This document shows, piece after piece, positions 37,544 through 48,518 of a stretch of DNA of 64,000 bases (position 1 is the first letter of the stretch; every line of letters begins with the position of its first letter). Made by a program: the position numbers and the translations under genes. Location of the stretch: positions 153,371,962 to 153,435,961 of the forward strand of contig NC_061512.1 of assembly GCF_022539505.1 (NCBI RefSeq), given 5' to 3'. This stretch comes from Lolium rigidum. Its lineage: Eukaryota; Streptophyta; Magnoliopsida; Poales; Poaceae. The notes under the pieces were generated by a model. That model had not been told where the DNA came from and did not search any database. It saw only the letters and a list, made by a program, of their open reading frames with translations.

Positions 37544-39140
37544 TGATGCGTGTAGTTGACACGTCCGTTGGGAACCCCAAGAGGAAGGTGTGATGCGCAC
37601 AGCAGCAAGTTTCCCTCGCAAGAAACCAAGGTTTATCGAACCAGTAGGAGTCAAGAAGCACGTTGAAGGTTGATGGCGGCGGAGTGTAGTGCGGCGCAAC
37701 ACCAGGGATTCCGGCGCCAACGTGGAACCTGCACAACACAATCAAAATACTTTGCCCAAACAAAACAGTGAGGTTGTCAATCTCACCGGCTTGCTGTAAA
37801 CAACGGATTAAACGTATTGTGTGGAAGATGATGATTGTTTGCGAAGAACAGCAAAGAACAATTGCAGTAGATTGTATTTCAGATGTAAAGAATAGGACCG
37901 GGGTCCACAGTTCACTAGTGGTGTCTCTCCCATAAGATAAACAGATGTTTGGTGAACAAATTACTGTTGGGCAATTGACAAATAAAGAAGGCATAACAAT
38001 GCACATACATATATCATGATGAGTACCATGAGATTTAATCAGGGCATTACGACAAAGTACATAGACCGCTATCCAGCATGCATCTATGCCTAAAAAGTCC
38101 ACCTTCAGGTTATCATCCGAACCCCCTCCAGTATTAAGTTGCAAACAACAGAGAATTGCATTAAGTATGGTGCATAATGTAATCAACACAAATATCCTTA
38201 GACAAAGCATCGATGTTTTATCCCTAGTGGCAACAGCACATCCACAACCTTAGAACTTTTCGTCACTTGTCCTAGATTTAATGGAGGCATGAACCCACTA
38301 TCGAGCATAAATACTCCCTCTTAGAGTCACAGGTATCAACTTGGCCAGAGCCTCTACTAGCAACAGAGAGCATGCAAGAACATAAATAACATATATGATA
38401 GATTGATAATCAACTTGACATAGTATTCAATATTCATTGGTTCCCAACAAACACAGCATGTAGCATTACAAATAGATGATCTTGATCATGATAGGCAGCT
38501 CACAAGATCTAACATGATAGCACAATGAGGAGAATACAACCATCTAGCTACTACTATGGACCCATAGTCCAGGGGTGGACTACTCACACATCGATCCGGA
38601 GACGATCATGGCGACGAAGAGACCTCCGGGAGATGATTCCCCTCTCCGGCAGGGTGCCGGAGGCGATCTCCTGAATCCCCCGAGATGGGATTGGCGGCGG
38701 CGGCGTCTCTGGAAGGTTTTCCGTATCGTGGCTCTCGATGCTCGGTGGTTTCGCGACGAAGGCTTTAAGTAGGCGGAAGGGCAGGTCAGGAGGCATCACG
38801 GAGGCCCCACACGCTAGGGCCGCGCGGGCCCCCTCTAGGCCGCGCCGCCCTAGTGTGGCGGCGCCCCGTGGCCCCACTTCGTTTCCTCTTCGTACTTCTA
38901 GAAGCTTCGTGTAAAAATAGGCCCCTGGGCGTTGATTTCGTCCAATTCCGAGAATATTTCCTTAGTAGGATTTCTGAAACCAAAAACAGCAGAAAACAGC
39001 AACTGGCTCTTCGGCATCTCGTCAATAGGTTAGTGCCGGAAAATGCATAATAATGACATATAATGTGTATAATACATGTGAGTATCATCATAAAAGTAGC
39101 ATGGAACATAAGAAATTATAGATACGTTTGAGACGTATCA
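37544..39140 (-). repeat. 5' LTR of element B
   Basis: 1,597 bp, partner of 24281-25876. A sense-direction frame (38210-37386, 274 codons) stays open through the LTR end and the primer site into the interior (see findings). Confidence 0.9.
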
Positions 39141-39145
39141 CTGAC

Positions 39146-41024
39146 GACAAAGCCGTGGATCGCTTCTCCAAGAATCTTCCGGTAAGGATCTAGAAAAGCT
39201 CGTCCGAAATATCTCATCGCTGAGCAAGAAGGACGCCATTCCAACCTCGTGTCGCGTGGAGCCGTATAACGGCACCAACGCCCTCCCCAAGGTAAACTAT
39301 CTTTGTCCTTCCGAATTTTTAATATTTGTCGACTACTATTTTGCTGACTTCCCTGGTATAACTTATTGTCGACATATCTTTTCTCCTTGTAGAAACATCA
39401 AGTTTTATCTTCTCTTCCTCCCCTTTCTGAAGGCGGGGAAGTCGAGGAACGAACCGTCGTCACCGACGATAACCAGGGCACTTCTCGCCCTGGGAGTGAA
39501 GTTGCGGGTTCTCACAAATCCGCGGCTTCCTCTGAAAGAGAAGCTGAATCTGAGGCCTCCGAGTCTACGCGTTCCCTCCCTTCTGCTGCTTCTCCGACAA
39601 ACAAGAGGAAAAGGGATGAGGTCGCAGACTCCGGCACCTCCAAAGCGGGTAAATCCCCTATTGAGGAGACTTCACCCGAAGAGGAGGGGAAAGCCTTTAA
39701 CCCTCACGATGATGCTCTTGTTAGCTCGTAAGTCTCTGTCGCCTTTTTTGCACCCGATATTTCACCCGTTAAGCGTTTCTTATACTTTTTCTTGATGCAC
39801 AGTGGCGACGAGGAAGAAAATCCTCCTGTTAACGTGACTTCTCTAACGAGCACGTCTCATACTTTAGTTCTGTCCGAGACTCGCCCTATTACGGACGAAA
39901 CCTCGCCTCCTCAATAGGACATAGGATATCTGACTCCTGTTGGGAACCCCCGTGCCCCATCACCAAAGAGAGCGAGGACTGAGCTGGTCAAACAGTCGAG
40001 TCTCTTGACCGGTAGTTCAGCGACTCCTCCTATGGACGATGTAAGAGCTCTGATCATTCTCTTTTTGCTGTCGAACTTTTTCCTTATGTTGATCTTCTCA
40101 TCCGTGTTTCTTTTCAGCCTTTGATGAAGGAATTTATTCGTCTTGGTACCCAATTTATCGGGTACCGTGATCATGCTGATAAGTTGAAAGGTATTTCTCT
40201 CTTGCCTCTTTTCATCGAGTAGATTTTCTTCTGCTATTTTGGCATAACATTGTCATCCTTTATTCTGCTAGAGGCCCTTTCTGAGGCTAATAAGCGCGCC
40301 GATGACCTTGCCCTCAAGCTGGAGCAAAGTGAAAAAGCTCGCGAAAAGGCTGAGTTAGACGCTGCCGCTGTCGAGGGTCTTCGAAAAAGACTCCATGACA
40401 CGGAAAATGCCTTGAGCGAGAACACGACCCGACAAACTGCTCGCGAAGAAGAGATCATCGCCCGCTTGGAGTCGCAAAATCGGCGCTTCGTTAGTAAGTG
40501 CCTTAACCACTTTGATTCTTCGTGGACCTTTGCCTTTCCGTGCACTTGTTGACAACCCAAAATTTGTTTCAGCAGGGAAGATGCACCAGGATTTTGAACT
40601 CGAACAGCCCGAAGATGATCGTCTTCTTGACGCTCTTTCTCTCCTTGAAATTCATGGAGATGATGTGCGCCAGAGCATCTCTGATGCTAAGTCGGCGTTT
40701 ACTCGGCTTTTTCCCTACTTCTTCACGAAGAAAGAGCAGCCCGACACCTTTGCTGCCCTGGCCAAGCACTTCATTCCCGAAGAAGATCTTGGGCTGGGCC
40801 TCCGGCAAGAGGGCTTGAAGATTGGCGTTGAAGGCACCCTCGCCCTGGTTGCCGAAAGCCAACAAAGTGTCGACTGGGCGAAGGTTGGTGATGTGAACAA
40901 GATGGAGACGAAGAGGTGGCAATCCTTGATTAAGGCTGCCAAACCGAACTCGAAGAAAATCCTCTCCTTCCTCGGATGCAAACCAACTCCTTCCCCTAGT
41001 TCTACAAAGCCGGAGGTCAAGTAG
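39146..41024 (+). pseudogene. Antisense gene alpha of E, remaining exons
   Basis: Continues exon 1 after B. Exons inferred from GT-AG borders and continuous protein sense: to 39291, 39393-39727, 39803-40040, 40118-40190, 40272-40493 and 40573-41024 (TAG). The introns are 75-101 bp. Content includes an acidic Ser-rich region with KRKRDE (nuclear-signal-like), a coiled coil (ALSEANKRADDLALKLEQSE) and a final domain (FIPEEDLGLGLRQEGLKIGV). Breaks are a one-base loss near 39183 (NLPV then a stop) and an in-frame TAG at 39915-39917. The partner of 23534-24280. Product unknown, with only family-level resemblance to Transposase_28 proteins. Confidence 0.7.
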
Positions 41025-41195
41025 ACTGTCTTGTCCCTGCTTTTGCTTTGTTCTTCCTCTTTTGTTACTGTCGCCGTAGTAGCCTTTGCGACAACTTATC
41101 ATTGGTTCACTAGGAACCCTCTTTTGTAATGCTCATGTAAATATCCAAATGAATCAATGGAATGCTATTTTGTCAAGTTATTGATGTCGAAATTT

Positions 41196-42201
41196 TCCTC
41201 TCCAGTTGGTTTTTGACAACTATACCGTTGTGCCTCGTTCTTCGGATGCGTTACCTGCCACGTCCTATTCGAGAAAAGCTTCCGTTGATGAGTTTATTCA
41301 AGGTTCTTCGAGTGCTGATCAGATAGAAGATTTGAACGAACTTCGACAGCAACTCCAGTCGATGAAAAAGCAAGCTCTTGTGATAATGGAGCAATCTCGG
41401 AGATCTTCTGAGAAGGAGAAACTCGCTCTTCAACAGGCTCAAGAAGCCCTAGCGTTAAAGGAAGCCGCGGTTACTGAAGCTGCAAAAGCTACTTCGCGGG
41501 AAGATTATATGCTTCAACTGTTGAATGACTCTAGCTTGGATATGGCAGGTATACTTCCTGAGTTTGATTTTTTTCAGCTTTATCTTACTTTTTTTCCACC
41601 TCTAGCTGATGCTTTCCGCTGGGTAGGTTCTTTTTTGGATACTGCTGCCGAAGATCAACGTGTTGAAGCTAGGTCCAATGTGCTTCTCAGACTTGCATTG
41701 GAACATGGTTCTAACTTTTGGGCTACGTCTGAACGTACCCGACAAATCGTCAGATTTTAGGACCGCGCAAGTCAAGTCCGCGATTTTCTTGATTTATGCA
41801 CAAGGACATTAGCCCTGGTTTATAACACCATGTTTCCTCGCAATCCTCCGCCGGAAACTCTTTCTGCTCTGATGGATAAATTTTGGGATGCTCCTCGAAT
41901 CCATGAGTTTGTACGGGCCCAACTGACTGCTGGAGCAAGATTTGCCATGATTATGTTGCGGGTCTGTTATCCAAAATTAGACATGACCGAAATTGTCGCC
42001 AAATGTCAAGCCAAACTAACTAGGAGGAGGAGGAACATCGACAAAATCAACGATGCTGTGACCCCTGTGGCCGAAGAGATGATGGATGAATTACTTCGAC
42101 TAGATGCCGAATTCTTCGTGAGAGGTAGCTATGCTGAACATATGAGTGGTGCTGCAAGCAATGAAAGAGTAAACATAGATGATATACTAGGTCATAACTG
42201 A
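41196..42201 (+). pseudogene. Antisense gene beta of E: coiled-coil protein
   Basis: A frame entered after a splice-acceptor-like CTCTCCAG near 41195 runs VFDNYTVVPRSSDALPATSY, then a coiled coil (DLNELRQQLQSMKKQALVIM, EKLALQQAQEALALKEAA). An intron at 41549-41626 (GT...AG, 78 bp) restores MAG-SFLDTAAEDQRVEARS. The last exon ends RVNIDDILGHN at 42201. An in-frame TAG at 41758-41760 breaks it. No ATG is evident at the start, so an upstream exon or the tail of gene alpha's transcript may supply it. The end of E integrase (42609) faces it 407 bp away. Product unknown. Confidence 0.6.
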
Positions 42202-42608
42202 AAGTTTCTTTTTCCTTGTCGAGTTTTCCTTGATAATGAGAATATATATATTGTAAGCATAATGTATATTGTAAAACAGCTTATATGTTTTTCCTTTCAT
42301 CAAGCCCCCGAGCTTTTTTGTTGGCCGGTGTTTATATCTCTATTGGTTTGCAAGCTATTTTTGCGCCAGGGCAAATAACTGTTTTTTGCGGAAGTTTAAA
42401 TATATTGTTATTGCGGGTTACGAGCCCCCGAGCCTGTTGATGAAAAAGATGTATATCACCAATATCTTTACTATATTGTAGCACCGCGAGTCCGCCTCAT
42501 TAAAAACCTTTCAGCCCCACTCGGTGCCCTGAAAGGAAAAGAGTGCGTCTGAAAACTCGCGAGCGTTTCAGTACATTGTATGTTTACAAAGAGCACTATA
42601 TTTCAAAT
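42202..42608. other. Spacer between antisense gene beta and integrase of E
   Basis: The two genes converge here. Two copies of the polypurine-like motif AGCCCCCGAG lie at 42303 and 42423. No frame of note. Confidence 0.5.
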
Positions 42609-43349
42609 TTAAGCGTAAAAACGCCTAAGTTGCGCCACGTTCCGGGGATTTGGCTCGGCGATCCCTGTCTTCTTGTCCTTTATCCTGTATGCTCCTCCTT
42701 CAATTACTTCTGTGACGATGTACGGGCCAATCCATGGCGACTCGAGTTTCTCATGGCTATTTTGCGTAAGCCGAAGAACTAAATCGCCTACCTGGAAGGA
42801 TCTTGGTCGCAAACATCGACTGTGGTAGTTTTTCATGTCTTGATGGTACTTGGTCACCCTTGACAATGCCTCATCTCGAGCTTCGTCGAGTGCATCAACG
42901 TCATCTTCTAGTGCCTTTCTCTAGGTTTTTTCATTGAATTCCGCCACTCTCGGGGAGTTATGTTCTATCTCTATCGGCAGCACTGCCTCAACTCCATGGA
43001 CTAAAAAGAACGGGGTTTGCTATGTCGCTCTATTTGGTGTTGTTCGGATACTCCATAATACGCTAGGTAACTCCTCTGGCCATGTGTGTCGAGCTTTTTC
43101 CAATGGTGTTAACAGGCGCTTCTTGATGCCGCTGCAGATGATGCCGTTTGCTTTCTCGACCTGACCATTGGTTTGCGGATGCGCAACTGAGGCAAATTGT
43201 AATTTGATGCCTACCTCTGCGCAATATGCCTTGAACTCCTTGGATGTGAAATTGATGTCGTTGTCTGTGATGATGCTATGAGGGACTCCAAATCGAAAAA
43301 CGATGCTCTTAACAAACTTGATTGCGGATGCTGCATCTGGTGAGTTTAT
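42609..43349 (-). pseudogene. Integrase of E, C-terminal part
   Basis: Minus strand, continuing from 50118 across element D. It contains the rest of the DDE core (FGVPHSIITDNDINFTSKEF with the second catalytic Asp, then HPQTNGQVEKANG with the Glu). After an in-frame stop near 42920 comes the C-terminal domain, with FQVGDLVLRLTQNSHEKLES and PWIGPYIVTEV, the GPY/F-type chromatin-contact module. The stop is at 42609. Integrase joins the cDNA to the host chromosome. The gene is dead through the D insertion and the stop. Confidence 0.85.
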
Positions 43350-44951
43350 TGATACGTCTCAAACGTATCTATAATTTCTTATGTTCCATGCTACTTTTAT
43401 GATGATACTCACATGTTTTATACACACTTTATGTCATTATTATGCATTTTCCGGCACTAACCTATTGACGAGATGCCGAAGAGTCAGTGTTGTTTTCTGC
43501 TGTTTTTGGTTTCAGAAATCCTACAAAGGAAATATTCTCGGAATTGGACGAAATCAACGCCCAGGGTCTTATTTTTCCACGAAGCTTCCAGAAGACCGAA
43601 AGAGAAACGAAGTGGGGAGACGAGGCACCGCCACCATAGGGCCGCGCGGCCAGAGGGAGGCCTGCGCCGCCCTATGGGGTGGGCCCCTCGTCAGCCCTCC
43701 GACTCCGCCCTTCCGCCTACTTATAGCCTTCGTCGCGAAAACCCCTGTATCGAGAGCCACGATACGGAAAACCTTCCAGAGACGCCGCCGCCACCAATCC
43801 CATCTCGGGGGATTCAGGAGATCGCCTCCGGCACCCTCGCCGGAGAGGGGAATCATCTCCCGGAGGACTCTTCATCACCATGATCGCCTCCAGCATTGAT
43901 GTGTGAGTAGTTCACCCCTGGACTATGGGTCCATAGCAGTAGCTAGATGGTTGTATTCTCCTCATTGTGCTATCATGTTAGATCTTGTGAGCTGCCTATC
44001 ATGATCAAGATCATCTATCTGTAATGCTACATGTTGTGTTTGTTGAGATCCGATGAATATGGAATACTATGTCAAGTTGATTATCAATCTATCATATATG
44101 TTGTTTATGTTCTTGCATGTTCTCCGTTGCTAGTAGAGGCTCTGGCCAAGTTGATACTTGTAACTCCAAGAGGGAGTATTTATGCTCGATAGTGGGTTCA
44201 TGCCTCCATTGAATGCGGGACAGGTGACAGAAAGTTCTAAGGTTGTGGATGTGTTGTTGCCACTAGGGATAAAACATCAATGCTTTGTCTAAGGATATTT
44301 GTGTGATTACATTATGCACCATACTTAATGCAATTGTCTGTTGTTTGCAACTTAACACTGGAGGGGGTTCGGATGATAACCTGAAGGTGGACTTTTTAGG
44401 CATAGATGCATGCTGGATAGCGGTCTATGTACTTTGTCGTAATGCCCTGATTAAATCTCATAGTAGTCATCATGATATATGTATGTGCATTGTTATGCCT
44501 TCTTTATTTGTCAATTGCCCAACTGTAATTTATTTACCCAACATGCCATTTATCTTATGGGAGAGACACCACTAGTGAACTGTGGACCCCGGTCCATTCT
44601 TTACATCTGAAATACAATCTACTGCAATACTTGTTCTTTACTGTTCTTCGCAAACAAACATCATCATCCACACTATACATCTAATCCTTTGTTTACAGCA
44701 AGCCGGTGAGATTGACAACCTCACTCGTTACGTTGGGGCAAAGTACTTTGATTGTGCTTGTGCGGGTTCCACGTTGGCGTCGGAATCCCCGGTGTTGCGC
44801 CGCACTACACTCCGCCACCAACAACCTTCACGTGTTCCTTGACTCCTACTGGTTCGATAACCTTGGTTTCTTACCGAGGGAAAACTTGCTGCTGTACGCA
44901 TCACACCTTCCTCTTGGGGTTCCCAACGGACGTGTGTCTTGCACGCCATCA
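43350..44951 (+). repeat. 5' LTR of element D
   Basis: TGATACGTCTCAAACGTATC...GCACGCCATCA. A TATA-like ACTTATAG lies near 43722 in the usual promoter position of this family. Confidence 0.92.
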
Positions 44952-44963
44952 AGCAACTTTTTC

Positions 44964-44981
44964 TGGCGCCGTTGCCGGGGA
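44964..44981 (+). other. Primer-binding site, element D (tRNA-Asp)
   Basis: TGGCGCCGTTGCCGGGGA, complementary to the 3' end of tRNA-Asp, 12 bases inside the LTR. Confidence 0.92.
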
Positions 44982-45210
44982 GATCAAGACACGCTGCAAG
45001 GGGAGTCTCCCACATCCAATATCTTTACTTTGTTTTTGTCTTGCTTTACTTTACTTTATTTACTGCTTTGTTTGCTCTTATATCAAAAATACAAAAAAAA
45101 TTAGTTGCTAGTTTTACTTTATTTACTGTCTTGTTCTCCATATTAAAAACACAAAAAATTAGTTACTTGCATTTATTTTATTTAGTTTGCTTTATTTACT
45201 ACTGCTAAAA

Positions 45211-45900
45211 ATGAGTAACCCTGAAGTTGAAGTTCGTTCGTTTAAGCAACAAGGGGGAGAAAGTTTTAAAGATGCTTGGTATAGAATTAGTGATGCTCAT
45301 CATAGGTGCATTAAGAAACACTCCACTATTATCCTACTTAGGAACTTTTATGTTGGGATCTCTAGCTGGAATAGGTATGTTCTTGATACTCTTGCGGGAG
45401 GTAATTTCCTAGGCACTCCTGCCTTAGAAGCTAGTTGCATCATTGAGAGTCTAGTTGGAATACCACCTGTTAATGAAGCTAAAATTGAAATCTCTCTTGA
45501 AGATGTCATGAAAAAGTTGGAGGCCATAGAGAAAAATCTTCCAAGTATTGAGACTAAATTGGGAATATTACTTAATAACACTGATAAACTTGATAAAACT
45601 CTAAGTGGAATCAATGAGAGAATTGCTGTTTTAGAAACTTGTTCTACTCATGATAATCGAACCCATAGGATTAGTGAACTTGAAGAAGCTATGGGAACCT
45701 TGGGTTCAACTTTTTCTTCTCTTAAGTTTAAGGAGAAAGCTTATGTGGGTAAGGAGCAAAAGTTCATGTATGTCTCTAAAGTGCCTAAGACAAAAAACTA
45801 TTATAGGCCTAAAATTGACAAAGCCCTTAGCACCACTACGGATGAGGGAGCATCTAAGATACCTATTGATGTTGATGCTTCATCTCTTGATAATACTTGA
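45211..45900 (+). CDS. Mini-gag protein of element D, intact
   Basis: 229 codons from ATG 45211 to TGA at 45900. This ATG matches the start of the B and C gag genes (ATGAGTA after actgctaaaa); the open frame upstream of it has no ATG. Residues 1-75 (MSNPEVEVRSFKQQGGESFK ... RNFYVGISSWNRYVLDTLAG) match only the C-terminal half of a capsid. Residues 90-170 are charged and coiled-coil-like (VMKKLEAIEKNLPSIETKLG). The N-terminal capsid, zinc knuckle and protease are absent, against about 330 codons of gag alone in B. It could join particles built by a complete relative, or simply be spared decay. The same deletion form occurs in C. Confidence 0.75.
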   Translation: MSNPEVEVRSFKQQGGESFKDAWYRISDAHHRCIKKHSTIILLRNFYVGISSWNRYVLDTLAGGNFLGTPALEASCIIESLVGIPPVNEAKIEISLEDVMKKLEAIEKNLPSIETKLGILLNNTDKLDKTLSGINERIAVLETCSTHDNRTHRISELEEAMGTLGSTFSSLKFKEKAYVGKEQKFMYVSKVPKTKNYYRPKIDKALSTTTDEGASKIPIDVDASSLDNT

Positions 45901-48518
45901 TTCACACTTTCTGCGCCTAGCTGAAAGGCGTTAAAGAAAAGCACTTATGGGAGACAACCCATTATTTTACTTCTGCACTTTGTTTTATATTTGAGTCTTG
46001 GAAGTTGTTACTACCGTAGCAACCTCTCCTTATCTTTATTTTATTGCATTGTTGTGCCAAGTAAAGTCTTTGATAGTAAAGTCAATACTAGATTTGGATT
46101 ACTGCACAGAAACAGATTTCTTACTCTCACGAAATTGAGCAGCCCCTTCTGTAGGAAATTTAGAAAAATCTGCCAATTTACGTGCGTGATCCTCAGATAT
46201 GTACGCAACTTTCATTCAATTTGAGAATTTTCATCTGAGCAAGTTAAGTGCCCCAGAAAAATTCGTCTTTACGGATTGTTCGTTTTGACGGATTCTGCAT
46301 TTTATTTCGCATTGCCTGTTTTGCTATGTTTGATGGATTTCTTTGTTCCATTAACTTTCAGTAGCTTTGTGCAATGTCCAGAAGTGTTAAGAATGGTTAT
46401 GTCACCTCTGAATATGTGAATTTTTGATAATGCACTAACCCTCTAATGAGTTTGTTTTGAGTTTGGTGTGGAGGAAGTTTTCAAGGGTCAAGAGAGGAGG
46501 ATGATACAATATGATCAAGAAGAGTGAAAAGTCTAAGCTTGGGGATGCCCCCGTGGTTCATCCCTGCATATTTTAAGAAGACTCAAGCATCTAAGCTTGA
46601 GGATGCCCAAGGCATCCCTTCTTCATCGACAACTTATCAGGTCACCTCTAGTGAAACTATATTTTTATTCCGTCACATCTTATGTGCTTTACTTGGAGCG
46701 TCTGTTTGTTTTTATTTTTTGTTTTTGTTTAAATAAAATCGGATCCTAGCATTCCTTGTTTGGGAGAGAGACACGCTCCGCTGTTTTGTATGAACACATA
46801 TGTTCTTAGCTTTACTCTTAATGTTCATGGCGAAGGTTGAAACTGCTTCGTTCATTGTTATATGGTTGGAAACAGAAAATGCTTCATGTGGTAAATGGTA
46901 TAATGTCTTGAATAATTTGATACTTGGCAATTGTTGTGCTCATATAGATCATGTTTAAGCTCTTGCATCATGTACTTTGCACCTATTAATGAAGAACTAC
47001 ATAGAGCTTGTTAAAATTTGGTTTGCATGATTGGTTTCTCTAGAGTCTAGATATTTTCTGGTTAAGGTGTTTGAACAACAAGGAAGACGATGTAAAGTCT
47101 TATAATGCTTGCAATATGTTCTTATGTAAGTTTTGCTGTACCATTTTATACTTGAGTTTGCTTCAAACAACCTTGCTATCCTAGCCTTGTATTGAGAGGA
47201 ATTCTTCTCGTGCATCCAAATCCTTGAGCCAAAAACTATGCCATATGTGTCCACCATACCTACCTACTACATGGTATTTCTCTGCCATTCCAAAGTAAAT
47301 TACTTGAGTGCTACCTTTAAAATTCTATTCTCTGTCTTTGCAATATATAGCTCATGGGAAAAATAGCCTTAAAAACTATTGTGGTGAAGAATATGTAGCT
47401 ATGTATCTTATTTCTGCTAAGTTGCTTGTTGAGCGGTAACCATGTTTCTGGGGACACCATCAACTATTACACCTTTGTTGAATATCATGTGAGTTGCTAT
47501 GCATGTTCGTCTTGTCTGAAGTAAGGCCGATTTTCATGATCAAATGGTTTGAGTATGCATATTGTTAGAGAAGAACATTGGGCCGCTAACTAAAGCCATG
47601 AATCATGGTGGAAGTTTCAGTTTTGGACAATCAATCCTCAATCTCTTATGAGAATATTATCTGTTGTTGAATGCTTATGCATTAAATAGGAGTCCATTAT
47701 CTGTTGTCTATGTTGTCCCGGTATGGATGTCTAAGTTGAGAATAATCAAAAGGCGAGAAATCCAATGCGAACTTTCTCCTTAGACCTTTGTACAGGCGGC
47801 ATAGAGGTACCCCTTTGTGACACTTGGTTGAAACATATGTTATGCAATGATAATCCATGTTAATCCAAGCTAATTAGGACAAGGTGCGAGAACTATTGGT
47901 AATCTATGCATGAGGCTTGCAACTTATAAGATGTCTTATACATAACACATATGATTTATTACTACCGTTGACAAAATTGTTTCTATGTTTTCAAAATGAA
48001 AAGCTCTAGCACAAAAACAGTAATCCATGCTTCCCTCTGCGAAGGGCCTATCTTTTATTTTATTTGTTGAGTCAGTTTACCTATTCTTTCTATCTTAGAA
48101 GCAAACACTTGTATCAACTGTGTGCATTGATTCTTACATGTTTACCTATTGCACTTGTTATATTACTTTGTGTAGACAATTATCCATGAGATAAACATGT
48201 TGAAGTTGAAAGCAACTGCTGAAACTTATATCTTCCTTTGTGTTGCTTCAAAGCTTTCTACTAAGAATTTATTGCTTTATGAGTTAACTCTTATGCCAGT
48301 CTTATTGATGCTTGTCTTGAAAGTACTATTCATGAAAAGTCTTTGCTATATGATTCAGTTGTTTACTCATTGTCTTTACCATTGCTTCGAATCGCTGCAT
48401 TCATCTCATGTGCTTTACAATAGTATTGATCAAGATTATGATAGCATGTCACTTCATAAATTATCCTTGTTATCGTTTACCTACTCGAGGGCGGGTAGGA
48501 ACTAAGCTTGCGGATGCT
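45901..48518 (+). other. Non-coding 3' interior of element D
   Basis: No gene. It includes the internal polypurine-like copies near 46533 (AAGCTTGGGGATGCC) and 46590, the hairpin near 46600, and the polypurine tract next to the 3' LTR (AAGCTTGCGGATGC). Confidence 0.75.

Larger units (their letters stand above)
24281..39140 (-). mobile_element. Element B: Athila-type, gag-protease only, holding C
   Basis: LTRs 24281-25876 and 37544-39140 (1,596 and 1,597 bp) are flanked by CTGAC (24276-24280 and 39141-39145). Without nested C and its duplicated CATAC the element is about 8.2 kb. It encodes Gag and protease on the minus strand but no RT, RNase H or integrase, so it depends on enzymes from elsewhere. 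It is inserted in exon 1 of the antisense gene of E. Confidence 0.93.
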
